DNA of 64,000 bases from Yarrowia lipolytica. Lineage: Eukaryota; Ascomycota; Dipodascomycetes; Dipodascales. Every line of letters starts with the position of its first letter. The first letter of the stretch is position 1. The stretch lies in the NCBI RefSeq assembly GCF_001761485.1, contig NC_090774.1:3596001-3660000 (forward strand), given 5' to 3'. The notes under the pieces are model-generated. The model worked only from the letters and a program-made list of their open reading frames with translations, was not told the DNA's origin and did no database searches. The position numbers and the translations under genes were made by a program. Below are positions 1 to 9,753 of this stretch, piece by piece.

Positions 1-59
1 AGTAAAAATCAAACATTTTTGGGTGTATTTCCATACTTTTAATACATATGCTAGCTAAT

Positions 60-702
60 TTAGGCGTGTCGAGAAGCGGTGATGACGTTGTTCATGTCCT
101 CAACCTTAGCCTTAGCACGGCCGAAAGTACCGAGCTTCTTCTTAGCGAGCTTTCGAGCTCGCTTATCACTGGAGTTTCGCAGCAACTCAATGATTCGTCG
201 CTCGTAAGGAGCCTGGCCGGTAACCTCCTTTACGAGGTCTCGGACAAAAGCGGATCGCTTAGAGAGGGCACCCTTTCGTCGAGAAACTCGAGTGGCGGGG
301 GTTCGGGCAGTGACCTTGTGGCCCTTGTTGGGTCCAATAGCGATTCCTTATGTTAGTTTTGATTTTGTGGTTGTCTCGTCAACAATGTGCTCGTAGACAC
401 TGACCTGGATGAATTACTGAGTGACTAACCAGTGTGGACGAACAGAGTGGGCAACGAACCAACAACAAATGCCAATCCATCATCCAGAAAGCCGCGACAT
501 ATCTTCCTTCAAACATCTTGGTGGTACTGACAGTTGTTGTGTCGCCACTCTGAGTGAGTGGTCCTCACATGACCTTTGCAATCACCAAATATGTTCTCTC
601 GTCGACATCCTGTTCGTCAAATCACGTTCTCGTCCATCCGTCAATGCTGCTCGCTCCGTCTCCCATCGTCGTCTGTCATAACTTACCGGACTTGGTAGCC
701 AT
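60..702 (-). CDS. RPL36: 60S ribosomal protein eL36, two exons
   Basis: Structural protein of the large ribosomal subunit in the cytoplasm. The CDS is join(687..702, 346..60) read on the minus strand and gives 100 residues, the family's usual length. Exon 1 has only 16 bases (MATKS plus the first base of a Gly codon). The intron is 340 nt, with donor GTAAGT at 686-681 and the fused branch/acceptor CTAACATAAG ending at 347. Exon 2 continues [13 protein letters not shown] and ends ITASRHA, with the basic core ([23 protein letters not shown]) typical of eL36. Seen directly: splice motifs, frame continuity and the diagnostic N-terminus. A tiny first exon followed by a long intron near the start codon is usual for yeast ribosomal protein genes. 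It is divergent from the COA4-like gene, with a CACGTG palindrome between them. Confidence 0.96.
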
Positions 703-1117
703 TTTTGTATGTGTCGTGAAGTTGTACAAGAAAAGAAGACGAGAATATCAGGATGAGAAGTTTGCATGGTCCCAATCGGGGTGCGTGTAGAATTGAGAAC
801 GTAAGAGCTTATTTCCTGGTCTGAGTGGGTTTCCAAAAAGGAAGGCCGGGTAAAACTTAAAAGTCACGTGACTGCTGTCGAGATGATTTAATGTCAGTAA
901 AATGTAAAAATTCATCATGTCATTAAGATGGTAAGATCACTGGTGTAATTTTCTGTTGCAAGACCATTTAGGGGCCTCGTTTTTCTATTCATTGGTGTTG
1001 TCATGTGGGTCTGTACTGGAAGCTTTCGGGCATGCATAATCGGACACTGACTTGACTTAGGTTCAGTATGGCTCGATAACTGCTCGATCCTACAGACTTC
1101 ATACCACTTACACACAA
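703..1117. promoter_or_regulatory. Divergent promoter RPL36/COA4
   Basis: This 415-bp spacer separates the RPL36 and COA4 start codons. It contains the 10-bp palindrome GTCACGTGAC at 863-872, a perfect Cbf1/bHLH-type CACGTG site. Such sites are known upstream of ribosomal protein genes in several non-Saccharomyces yeasts. No gene was recognised inside it. Confidence 0.6.
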
Positions 1118-1486
1118 ATGCAGCCTGCTACTAAGAAGGAAGAATTTGAGGACGACGATGAACCTGATGCTTGGTGAGTGTTGCTTTGGCTGGGTGAGAT
1201 TGAATTGGTTGTTTGAGTATGAGAGGGAGCCTCTGATCTTGGCCATCCTGTGATCATCCTGAGTCCAATACGCCAACTAACAGGATCCATGATCATTCAG
1301 GTCAACTGTAACTAACACAGGGACGCTCGCATCAATAAGACCGGGTGTGCTGATGAGAATATGGCTCTCACTGATTGCTACCAGGACACCAAGGATTGGC
1401 GAAAGTGCACTGACGAGATGAAGGCCTTTAAGGACTGTTGGGCAGCTCACAAGCAAGATGATCGAACCCAGACCAAGCAGATGTAG
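1118..1486 (+). CDS. COA4: Twin CX9C protein, Coa4 (Cmc3)-like
   Basis: Likely a small intermembrane-space protein needed for cytochrome c oxidase assembly and imported by the Mia40 route. The CDS is join(1118..1173, 1321..1486), 73 residues. The intron is 147 nt (GTGAGT donor, CTAACACAG acceptor) and splits a Trp codon. The protein shows two exact CX9C motifs: CADENMALTDC and CTDEMKAFKDC. The stretch DWRKCTDEMKAFKDC resembles human COA4 (DWRQCQPQVQAFKDC), and the acidic DDDEPDAWDARI leader also fits. The spliced length is in the family range (about 75-90 residues). Cox17 or Cmc1/2 are less likely because of the spacing and the DWR..C..AFKDC signature. The exon structure is inferred from motifs and frame. 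Confidence 0.85.
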
Positions 1487-1637
1487 TGGTTGCAACCATT
1501 ACTCTCGTCCTAACAATTGTACATAGCTAATAACCATTCTCCTGTATTGATGATTGAATATGGGTTCTTTTAAAATTAGTCTATCTATTGTACTTACTGT
1601 GGTGTACATACCATACACTCTGGCACACAGTCTATGC

Positions 1638-2222
1638 CTAGAAAGCAGCATCCGCATCAATGATTTTTCCCTCGGATAGAGACTCGGGCTCTTCCTGACC
1701 CCCAATAGCTTCTGACTTGATCTCGAGCTCGGCCTTGGGCTCAGCTTTTGCCACTCCAGCATCAGTAACTTTCACCTCAGGCTCAGGACCAGGTGTGGAG
1801 TCCTCAGGGGACTTTACATCAGTCTTGGGCTCTTCGGACGCCTTTACCGGCTTCTTAGCGTTTGCCTGCTTTCGCTTTTGCCTCCTTGCTCGATTTTTGT
1901 TGGTCTTCTCTGCATCCTTCTGCTGCTGTTCTTCCCTTCGTTTCAGAAACTCGTCACGCTCGGTATCCTTCTGAGCAGCTTCATTGATATACTTCAGTCG
2001 CTCGGCCTCCTTGTGTCTAGCGTGTTTATACACATGGAACTCTCCGGATCCTGCTCCTGCTGTAGATCCAGTAAAGGTGTAGATGACGTCTGGAGGAGGC
2101 GCCACTGATGGTGGGGGCGGTTTTGCTGTGGAAATTTCCTGTGTAGGGTTTGCTAGAAGTTTCTTGAGCTCCGATGCGTTTGCGTTGGTCTTTTTCTGTC
2201 CAGGCTTAGTGATCCTGGACAT
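1638..2222 (-). CDS. PRKRIP1 family (DUF1168) protein, probable spliceosome component
   Basis: This 194-residue protein carries the family signature GAGSGEFHVYKHARHKEAERLKYI at about residues 56-79, shared with human PRKRIP1, a long-helix protein of the catalytic spliceosome. It is followed by a charged predicted helix and a basic KNRARRQKRKQ segment that could be a nuclear localisation signal. The N-terminus has a PPPPSVAPPP stretch, and the acidic C-terminal tail (after about residue 130) is probably disordered. S. cerevisiae lacks this family, while intron-richer fungi keep it, which fits the many introns in this window. The start is the first ATG, at 2222. The 3' end lies close to the convergent COA4 gene. 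Function rests on family membership. Confidence 0.8.
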   Translation of the reverse strand: MSRITKPGQKKTNANASELKKLLANPTQEISTAKPPPPSVAPPPDVIYTFTGSTAGAGSGEFHVYKHARHKEAERLKYINEAAQKDTERDEFLKRREEQQQKDAEKTNKNRARRQKRKQANAKKPVKASEEPKTDVKSPEDSTPGPEPEVKVTDAGVAKAEPKAELEIKSEAIGGQEEPESLSEGKIIDADAAF

Positions 2223-2863
2223 GTTAGTTGTTGATGTTTATAATGTTGAGGTTCGATCAAATATTTTGGACAGTTGGTTATCCTGCACCTTTAGCGTTCA
2301 GGTTATCTGTCTGTGGTTGAATGAAATGTACCAGAAGATGAGATGGGTGAGCTTAGATCACACTTTTTCAAGTAATATATATATAATATATATATTATCA
2401 TGAAGTCACGTGCTTTATTGTCAACCATTGGTAAGGCGTCTACCTATACCCCCAATCCATAATCACATTCTCCAGCACCGTTGATGTATCCCTGCCTTGA
2501 CTATCAAAAACCATGAATTACAGTAGCTACAGCAGCTGCACCATCTCACTCTCTGAAGTCTAAAAAGAACACGTCCAACTAACTGGGAACTGCAACTACC
2601 AGTGGAGGTAGTGGGCTAAATAAGCGCCACTAAACAGCCTTGAGAGGTGCGAATTTACAATTGAGACCGAATAAAAACACTTATAAACAACAATGCCATT
2701 GTCATAGCAGCAACCTATCTAGTTCCTTCCCCTAATCACCCTAACCTCGCAATCCCCCTCATCGTTGCTAACCTTCGAAAGCTCACTGTATGTACCCTAA
2801 CCCTGGGCCACGTCACCTCACCTCCCACCTCGCGGCTTGATCCACGTTACACCACCACCAACA
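2223..2863. promoter_or_regulatory. Divergent promoter, PRKRIP1-like gene/SEC31
   Basis: This 641-bp spacer between two divergent genes contains an alternating AT tract around 2376-2398 followed by a CACGTG core near 2407-2412. No coding sequence or RNA gene was recognised. Confidence 0.45.
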
Positions 2864-5800
2864 ATGAAGCTCAAGGAAATTGACAGAACGGCCACCTTTG
2901 CGTGGTCGCCCAACAACTTGCGCATTGCTACCGGAACCGTGGCTGGTACCGTGGATGCTGACTTTTCGTCTTCATCTCAGCTGGAGATCTGGGACGTGGA
3001 TCTCATGGACCGATCCTCCGAGGGATTCCGTCTTACCAAGCCCGCCGTGTCTATCTCTGCCGATACGCGTTTCCACGATCTCGTCTGGCACAACACCGGC
3101 AAGCACAGCCTGATCGTCGGAGCCACTGAGAGCGGCTCCCTCGAGGTGTGGGAGGCTGACAACATCAAAGACTCCTCCACGTCTGTGTCTGTCAAGGAGC
3201 ACTCGGGCCCTATCAAGACCCTGCAATTCGACCCCCACAACCCCACCAGACTGGTTTCCGGAGGCACCAAGGGTGAGATCTTTGTGTGGGACTTGTCGGA
3301 CCCCAAAAAGCCCATTGCAAAGAAGCTCGGCACCGACAACAAGGCCGGCGACATTGAGTCTTTGGCCTTCAACAACATCACCAGAAACATTCTCGCCACC
3401 TCATCGTCCAATGGTATCACCACCATCTGGAACGTGGACCAGAACAAGGAACTTACGCGTGTCAAGCACGACAAGCCTGTTTCCCACGTTGTCTGGCACC
3501 CCTCCAAACCCACCAAGCTGATCACAGCCGTGGCTGATGACGCCGAGCCTGTCATGCTCATCTGGGACCTCAAGAACGCAAATGCACCCGAGGGTGTGCT
3601 GCAAGGCCACTCCAAGGGTATCTTGTCTGTCGACTGGTGCCAGCTGGACCCCCGGTTCCTGCTGTCGTGTGGTAAGGATAACCGAACCCTGCTGTGGAAC
3701 CCGGACACCCACGAGTGTCTCGGTGAGTACGGTGCTGCTCAGAACTGGACCTTCAAGACTAAGCTCAATGAACGAACCCCCGATCTGTTTGCTACCGCGT
3801 CGTTCGAGGGCAAGATTGTCATTCAGACTCTGCAGGACGTGAATGGAGGGGACGCTCCTGCCCAGGAGGGCGACTTTTTCCAAAACCTCGGCACCCAGTC
3901 GCAGGCCAAGATTTCGCTCAAGCAGGCCCCCTCATGGCTGCAGCGACCCGTGTCCAACTCGTTTGGATTCGGAGGAAAGATTGTCACTGTCACAACCACC
4001 GACGGCAAGAGTACTGTACAAGTTGGAAAGTTTGTGGGCGACAAGGTCGACACTGAAAGCATCGAGGTTGTTCTGAAGGGAGACCTAACCTCGGCATTTG
4101 ACGAGGTCAAGGGCGCCGAGTGGAAGGTTCTCGAGGCTCTCAGCAAGGGCACTGACGAAGTCCGATCTTTCCTGGACATTCCCGTCATGAAGGAGGAGCC
4201 TGCCGTGGAGGATGACTCTGAAGATGTTTTCAGCAAGATGTCTCCTTCCGGTGCCTTCTCTCTAGAGTCTTCCGACCCCATCAATCAGGCCATCATCAAC
4301 GGCAACCTCTCTACTGCCGTTGATCTGTGTCTTAAGGAGGACCGGCTTCTGGACGCCTTTGCTCTGGCTGAGAAGGCCTCTGATGCCGTCAAGACCAAGG
4401 TTCAGAACGCATACTTTGCTAAGCAGACCTCCAGCACTGCTCGACTTCTCAACGCTGTCAACACCAACAAGCTTGACGACGTCGTTGAGAACGCTAATCT
4501 CAAGGATTGGAAGGAAATTCTGGCTCTTCTATACACTTACGGCGGAGCTCAGTTTGGCGATCTGGCTGCTGCTCTTGGTGACCGACTTCGAGAGTCCGAC
4601 CGAGACAATGCCGCCACCTGTTACCTTGTGTCTGGCAAGCTCGACAAGGTCTCTGGTCTGTGGGAGTCTGAGATCACTACACGAGAGAAGGAGCTGACCA
4701 AGGACAATGTGGCTCCTTACACTGCCCACTTCTCCGCTCTCAAGGAGTTCATCGAGAAGATCTCCGTCTTCCGAAAGGCTACCAACGCCGTGGACTCTGG
4801 AACTGTGGATGGTCTTTACAACAAGTACCGAGAGTTCGCCAACATTGTGGCTTCCCAGGGCAACCTGGAGCTTGCTCAGCAGTTCCTTGCTCTTCTGCCT
4901 GCATCCTTCGAGGGTGTTGGTCTTGAGCGAGAGCGACTCAACAAGGCTGCCAAGCCCTCCGTTGCCACCACTGCCACTAGCAAGGCCTCTGCCTACGGAA
5001 AGCCTTCTTATGGCAGTGCTACCCCCCAGGCTTCTGCTTACACGCCTACCGCTTCTGCCTATGGTTCCATGTATGCTCCTGCTGTCCCTGCCGCCGCTGC
5101 TCCTGCAGCCGCTGCTCCCCCACCCACTGCTGCTGCTGTGCCTCCTTCCCCTGCCAAGAACATGTACGCTCCCCAGCCTCCTGCTCCTGTCACTGGTTTC
5201 GCTCCTGCAGCTCAGTCTCCTGGAGCTCCCCAGCAAAACACACACAACCCCTACAACCCCACTCCTCAGACTAATGCTTATGCTCCTCAGGGTAACGCCT
5301 ACAGTGCTGCTCCCCAGCAGAACACCTACGGAAGGTCTACTCCCGGCGGAGGTCCTGTTCGAACCACAGCTCCTCGTCACGACACTGCTGGCTACAATGA
5401 TCTGCCTGCAGGTTCTGTCCCTCCCCCTAAGAAGTCAGCTCCTAGCCCGGGTCCTATCTCGTCTGCCTATGCTCCCCCCACCCCTGCTGCTCCCTCAGCT
5501 CCCCCTGCTGGTGGTCCCCGACCTCCCTCTGTGAATCGAGTCACCTCTCCCGGTGTGCCTAGCGGAGGTGTAAACGCCTATGGCTTCCCTATTGGAGGTG
5601 CACCCTCTCCTTATGGAGCCCAGGCTGCGTACGGAGCTCGACCCCCTGTGCCTGCCGTGGTGTCTCCTCCCCCTCCTAACCCCTACGCTCCTGCCCACTC
5701 GCCTGCTCAGAACAATGTCCAGCCTGCTGTTAACCCCTACGCTCCCGCCCCCGGCGCCGTGGTTTCTCCTCCTCCCGTACACGCTGGTATTGTGCCTCCT

Positions 5801-6418
5801 CCTGCTCAGCGATCTGCTCCCAGCAACCCCTACGCCCCTGCTCCTGGCGCCGGTGCTCCTCCTGCTAGCAACCCTTATGCCCCCCCTACTGGTGGCTTCA
5901 CTGGAGCTCCTGCTCCTCACGCAGGTGGAGGCTACACTGCTCCTCCTCCTGCTCAGGTTGCTCCTCCTCCCGCTGGTCCTCCTCGAAACAGCGTGGCTCC
6001 TCCCCCCGGAGGCCCCGCTCGAAACCCAGTGCCTTCTTCGCCTGCTCCCCCACCTGCAGCCGCCAAGCACCCTGCAGGAGACCGAACACACATCCCTGCC
6101 ACCTCGCGGCCCATCTTCGACACCCTGTCCACGCAGTGGGCTGGTCTGAAACCTCACATTCCTGAACAGTATTCGAAGCACGTGCGGGATGCTGAGAAGC
6201 GTCTCAACATTCTGTATGACCATCTGAACAACGACGACGCCCAGCCCGAGATGGTTGAGGATCTGCTGAAGCTGTCCAACGCCATTGCCCAGCGGGATTT
6301 CCCCACTGCCCAGGCTCTGCAGCTTCAAATTGCCACCGCTCGACCCGATGAGTGTGGCAAGTGGATGGTTGGTCTCAAGCGATTTGTTGAAATGGCTGCT
6401 GCCGTCAGGACTTGGTAG
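2864..6418 (+). CDS. SEC31: COPII coat outer-layer protein Sec31
   Basis: Structural subunit of the outer COPII cage. It pairs with Sec13 and stimulates Sar1 GTPase during ER-to-Golgi vesicle budding. 1184 residues; S. cerevisiae Sec31 has 1273. The open frame extends 9 codons upstream of the chosen ATG but only from a TTG; MKLKEIDRTATFAWSP matches the normal Sec31 N-terminus (MVKLAEFSRTATFAWS). Order: seven-blade WD40 propeller (about 1-330, e.g. GEIFVWD, PVMLIWDLKNA, NRTLLWNPDT), a Sec13-binding blade and alpha-solenoid (about 460-690), a Pro/Ala/Tyr-rich linker (about 700-1070) with repeated NPYAPA units that probably binds Sec23/Sar1, and a C-terminal SRA1-like helical domain. No intron is evident. 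The long ORFs on the opposite strand are codon-bias shadows. Confidence 0.98.
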   Translation: MKLKEIDRTATFAWSPNNLRIATGTVAGTVDADFSSSSQLEIWDVDLMDRSSEGFRLTKPAVSISADTRFHDLVWHNTGKHSLIVGATESGSLEVWEADNIKDSSTSVSVKEHSGPIKTLQFDPHNPTRLVSGGTKGEIFVWDLSDPKKPIAKKLGTDNKAGDIESLAFNNITRNILATSSSNGITTIWNVDQNKELTRVKHDKPVSHVVWHPSKPTKLITAVADDAEPVMLIWDLKNANAPEGVLQGHSKGILSVDWCQLDPRFLLSCGKDNRTLLWNPDTHECLGEYGAAQNWTFKTKLNERTPDLFATASFEGKIVIQTLQDVNGGDAPAQEGDFFQNLGTQSQAKISLKQAPSWLQRPVSNSFGFGGKIVTVTTTDGKSTVQVGKFVGDKVDTESIEVVLKGDLTSAFDEVKGAEWKVLEALSKGTDEVRSFLDIPVMKEEPAVEDDSEDVFSKMSPSGAFSLESSDPINQAIINGNLSTAVDLCLKEDRLLDAFALAEKASDAVKTKVQNAYFAKQTSSTARLLNAVNTNKLDDVVENANLKDWKEILALLYTYGGAQFGDLAAALGDRLRESDRDNAATCYLVSGKLDKVSGLWESEITTREKELTKDNVAPYTAHFSALKEFIEKISVFRKATNAVDSGTVDGLYNKYREFANIVASQGNLELAQQFLALLPASFEGVGLERERLNKAAKPSVATTATSKASAYGKPSYGSATPQASAYTPTASAYGSMYAPAVPAAAAPAAAAPPPTAAAVPPSPAKNMYAPQPPAPVTGFAPAAQSPGAPQQNTHNPYNPTPQTNAYAPQGNAYSAAPQQNTYGRSTPGGGPVRTTAPRHDTAGYNDLPAGSVPPPKKSAPSPGPISSAYAPPTPAAPSAPPAGGPRPPSVNRVTSPGVPSGGVNAYGFPIGGAPSPYGAQAAYGARPPVPAVVSPPPPNPYAPAHSPAQNNVQPAVNPYAPAPGAVVSPPPVHAGIVPPPAQRSAPSNPYAPAPGAGAPPASNPYAPPTGGFTGAPAPHAGGGYTAPPPAQVAPPPAGPPRNSVAPPPGGPARNPVPSSPAPPPAAAKHPAGDRTHIPATSRPIFDTLSTQWAGLKPHIPEQYSKHVRDAEKRLNILYDHLNNDDAQPEMVEDLLKLSNAIAQRDFPTAQALQLQIATARPDECGKWMVGLKRFVEMAAAVRTW

Positions 6419-6684
6419 GATGTTATATGATAGTTAATGAATGTAGAATTAGAATGGTGTGTGGGTGTAGATGAGCAGACATGTCGAACACAGAGGTTGA
6501 TTAACACCGTAACGGATGAACTCTTGAGTCGAGCGTTCATGAGATGAATTGTCCCGTCATATCATTCCTTTCCAGTTATATTTAGAACTGCAACACAGTA
6601 TGTACTATCTTGTAGTACAAGTACATACTGAACAGTATATATAGAAGTGTACAGTCGTTATCCCGGTATTAAATTAATCTATTG

Positions 6685-7584
6685 TTAAAGAGTAAAATGC
6701 ATGAAGCTTGCAACGATAATCAAACAGAAGGCCATGAGCATCTTGACCACGAGCATATCAGTCTGAGGAGCGGCACTCTTCGCCTTACCCTGACAGCCGT
6801 TGCATTGGAACTGGTCCATAGGCACATAAGGCTGGGGAGAGTAGATTCCAAACTGGTATCGGTTGAATGAGGCCAAGTAACCAGCACTGGCAACAGCATT
6901 CATATCCTCGTTAGCATCATATATGTAGAGCTGGTAGTTGGAGTTGATGAGAGGAGTGTCATCGGTGTTGTTGTCCGAGTACTGACTGGTGTCCCACACC
7001 ACTGAGGTCTCCGTTGCACTCTGGTTGGCAGCAATGGTGTAGTAGTGCCTGTTCTGGGAACAGTATGCTTCAATATTGATTGCCGATGGAGTCACTGAGA
7101 GAGAGGTGTAGTTCCACACAAATGTGGCTTGCTCGCCGAGCTTGATGTAGGTGGAGGTGGTGGCCTCGGGGGTAAGCAAATCTACACCACCAGCAGGGAG
7201 TCGAGGGTCGATAGAGGTGGAGAACTTAGAAGTGGTCGAGGATTTGTCTTCTGTCTTGTCGCTAGATTTGTTGTCATTGTCGTTAGATTTGTTATCGTTA
7301 TTGTCCTTGCTGTCCGACTTGTTGTTATCCTTGTCGTTGTTGTCGCCAGACTTGTTATCCGAGCCGTTCGTAGTCTTGGAATCGTCAGCGCTCTTGGTCG
7401 ACGACTTGTCATCTTTTTGTGTGGCTGACGCACTCTGTTGTTGAGTCTTAGAGGCTTGCGACTGTGAGGATTTCTGCCCGGTGGTGGCTGTGGATTTGTC
7501 GTTGTTGTTGTTGTTGTTGTTATCACCGTCTGCTGCCAGGGCAGCGGCGGCCACCAGCGCCAAAACGTATACCGAAAACTTCAT
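6685..7584 (-). CDS. Secreted or surface-anchored DUF7137-type fungal protein
   Basis: 299 residues. It begins with a clear signal peptide (MKFSVYVLALVAAAALA) followed by a mature start at ADGD. Residues about 19-125 are a low-complexity spacer rich in Asn, Asp, Lys and Ser, including seven Asn in a row encoded by a GTT/AAC repeat. A folded domain follows (about 128-270: SIDPRLPAGGVDLLTPEATT..KLGEQATFVWNYTSLSVTPSAINIEAYC), matching the fungal DUF7137 family as I know it. A CNGCQGK motif and a hydrophobic C-terminal segment (MLVVKMLMAFCLIIVASFMHF) come last, suggesting a GPI-attachment signal or tail anchor. Several NxT/NxS sites are present. It is convergent with SEC31. Molecular function is unknown. 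Confidence 0.8.
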   Translation of the reverse strand: MKFSVYVLALVAAAALAADGDNNNNNNNDKSTATTGQKSSQSQASKTQQQSASATQKDDKSSTKSADDSKTTNGSDNKSGDNNDKDNNKSDSKDNNDNKSNDNDNKSSDKTEDKSSTTSKFSTSIDPRLPAGGVDLLTPEATTSTYIKLGEQATFVWNYTSLSVTPSAINIEAYCSQNRHYYTIAANQSATETSVVWDTSQYSDNNTDDTPLINSNYQLYIYDANEDMNAVASAGYLASFNRYQFGIYSPQPYVPMDQFQCNGCQGKAKSAAPQTDMLVVKMLMAFCLIIVASFMHFTL

Positions 7585-8202
7585 CGTGCCTAGTTGATGT
7601 GTTAAGTGAGTACTGTGTCAAACTGGTGATATTATTGATGGGACTAAATAGAGGTTGGGATATAAATAGATACATACTGTACGTTTTGGGTAGTGGAAAT
7701 ACACTGGAAGTTAATTTCCCCAGAGGCTAAAAAGTAGCGCTCCAAGCTCCCAAAATGTAGAAACCTCCCTTGAATAGGTGAATATATAGAAATTGATGCG
7801 CAAGTTGGTCTTATACTGGTAGCCTAGTCTACAATCACTGGTTCCTATTGGCAGATGACTCCCCATTGGCGTCCAAGTCCTGTTTGAGATTCATGTAGGC
7901 GCACAGCACACATGTCCCCCTGCGCAATAGAGCTTACAGTTGCTTACGATATACATTAATACAGTATTGTAGGTACAGTGCATCAGAACCTCTCCTTCTA
8001 TAGTAGTACGGTAGATCTTCCAGATTCAAGTGATTAGCTACTGTACCTCCAAATTGCCACACCCCTCTATACAGCTTTTACCACCTTATTGTATTGTACA
8101 AATCTACGCTCACAAAATAGCAATAATATTAAACCCATATGAACCTCTTTTTCTTGTACCCAAATATAAATAGCGTGTTGTTGGTATTTAGCCTGAACGT
8201 GA
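7585..8202. other. Spacer, no gene seen
   Basis: This spacer holds the 5' flank of the secreted-protein gene, with a TATA-like ATATAAATAG near 7660-7672, and the 3' flank of the membrane-protein gene. No coding or RNA feature was recognised in the rest. Confidence 0.4.
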
Positions 8203-9753
8203 TCAGGCTACCTCCAGTTGTCCAAATCTCTTAGCGAGTATGACATAAACAACCTTGAAGGCCTCCTTGACCAGTGCACGACAAACGACGAGAGGGGCAG
8301 AAAACGTGCCCCTCATAATGGCAAGTGCAATGCCTAACACAGAAACAGACTTGGGTGACGGCGAAGACGGGCTGAGTTGCCGTACCTTAACTTGGGCCTT
8401 GGAAGTAATGTCGCCTCCGGCCTTTTCTGCGTCGTTCACAGAATCAAATTCGTAAAGTGTAGGAGAAGCTGAAGCTGTGCCTGGACGGGATAGTTTGGAA
8501 GATCTGTGGGATCCACTGGACCCGTTTTCTAGATGTGAATCTTTCTCTCGAAATTCACGGGAGGTGCGTCGCTGTAGTTCTCGACGCTTCAACTCCTTGG
8601 CTGAGCCAGAAGATGATTCTCTGACTAGAGTATCACTTCGGTATGTGGGGTCTCGGATATCACGTCGTCGCTCCTTGAGGTCTCTGAGAAGGCTGGACTT
8701 CTCATCCACGCGTCTGGCCTCAGCTCGTTCGTCTATTTTAGGCAATTTGCCTGTTCGGTCCTTCTCCTTCTGTAACTCCCGCTCCCGCGCCCGCTCTCTT
8801 TCACGTTCACGGTCACGTTCTCGCTGTTTCACTTTGGACAATTGGACAGCGACATGGTTGATGGCGCTCCAGATCTCATTGATCTCGCGTTCCCACACGG
8901 CGTCGTTGTTGGTGATCTTGGTATCGAGGTCTCCCAGTCGACCTGTCAGCTTGGCATACTCGCGATGCTCGTCAGAGTCGGTCCAGCCACTTGGAGACGA
9001 AGAGTCTCTCTTGTTGGGGTTGAACTTGTGGAGCCGCATGAAACCACGACCCAGAGACACTGTCAGGTAGAGCAAGATATTGAAATTGGACACGAGCTTA
9101 GTGCCTGCCGACAGATTCATTCGTGCATAGTGGATTATACACGCCCCAAGAACCTGGGCACCTAGATAGGTAGTTGCAGCAAAGTATCGTGAGGGCATTC
9201 CTTGGGGCTTGGCTCGTGACTGAGGCCGCGTTGTGGAGCCTGTTGGTGAATTGGTAGCTGTAGGTGGCGCTGTTGTTGTGGGGCTTTCAGATTGAGCAGA
9301 AGTTGAAGCAGGTAGGCCGGTCGGAGAAGCACCTGGCACTTGTGTTGTAGCGGGTTGAACGTTGGCGCCAACTGTTCCTCCTGCTGCCATTGCGACCGTT
9401 GTTGCTGCTTGCTTTCGTAATTTGGCATCGTGGCGCGCGCAGTTGACGTAAAACTTCCACGAGGTCTCGCTGACAGACCATAGAATCCAACCAACAACAA
9501 TGAGTGTGAGTAGATCGCTGAGTAGACCGCTAGCAATGTCGCCGTAGAGGACACTGGCCACTGCTGGTAGAATGGCGAACACCAGAGGAAGCAGCGGGTA
9601 GGAGGACTCGAAGTTCATGGGCTTGTCCTTCTGAGCATGTTGGCTGTTGACCCTGATTTTCTCAAACTCACTGGCCCGTCTGGCGGCGGCCTCGTAGGCC
9701 CGGATGGCGTCTGCCGTGGTTTTGATCTTCTCTTTGGGGCGTTCGTCTAGCAT
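8203..9753 (-). CDS. Conserved fungal multi-pass membrane protein, function unknown
   Basis: 516 residues from the first ATG. A short cytosolic helix (about 1-45) is followed by two hydrophobic segments (about 52-66 and 75-93, SYPLLPLVFAILPAVASVLYG and LLTLIVVGWILWSVSET). An Ala/Thr/Pro-rich loop and two more membrane segments (about 190-240) come next. Then a long, strongly charged region (about 245-440) has a predicted coiled coil rich in RERERE/KEK repeats, and the protein ends with a hydrophobic segment (SVLGIALAIMRGTFSAPLVVC) and an amphipathic tail. The N-terminal membrane pair resembles uncharacterised fungal proteins known to me only as hypothetical. A role in the ER or another internal membrane is a guess. 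No intron signals were seen. Confidence 0.75.
   Translation of the reverse strand: MLDERPKEKIKTTADAIRAYEAAARRASEFEKIRVNSQHAQKDKPMNFESSYPLLPLVFAILPAVASVLYGDIASGLLSDLLTLIVVGWILWSVSETSWKFYVNCARHDAKLRKQAATTVAMAAGGTVGANVQPATTQVPGASPTGLPASTSAQSESPTTTAPPTATNSPTGSTTRPQSRAKPQGMPSRYFAATTYLGAQVLGACIIHYARMNLSAGTKLVSNFNILLYLTVSLGRGFMRLHKFNPNKRDSSSPSGWTDSDEHREYAKLTGRLGDLDTKITNNDAVWEREINEIWSAINHVAVQLSKVKQRERDRERERERARERELQKEKDRTGKLPKIDERAEARRVDEKSSLLRDLKERRRDIRDPTYRSDTLVRESSSGSAKELKRRELQRRTSREFREKDSHLENGSSGSHRSSKLSRPGTASASPTLYEFDSVNDAEKAGGDITSKAQVKVRQLSPSSPSPKSVSVLGIALAIMRGTFSAPLVVCRALVKEAFKVVYVILAKRFGQLEVA

Noticed and set aside
347-686. Possible snoRNA in the long RPL36 intron
   Set aside because: Only an imperfect C-box-like GATGATGG was seen, with no D box at a proper distance.
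4529-6328. Minus-strand frames of 283 and 277 codons and a plus-strand Leu/Pro frame across SEC31
   Set aside because: Reverse or shifted reading of the Pro/Ala-rich linker.
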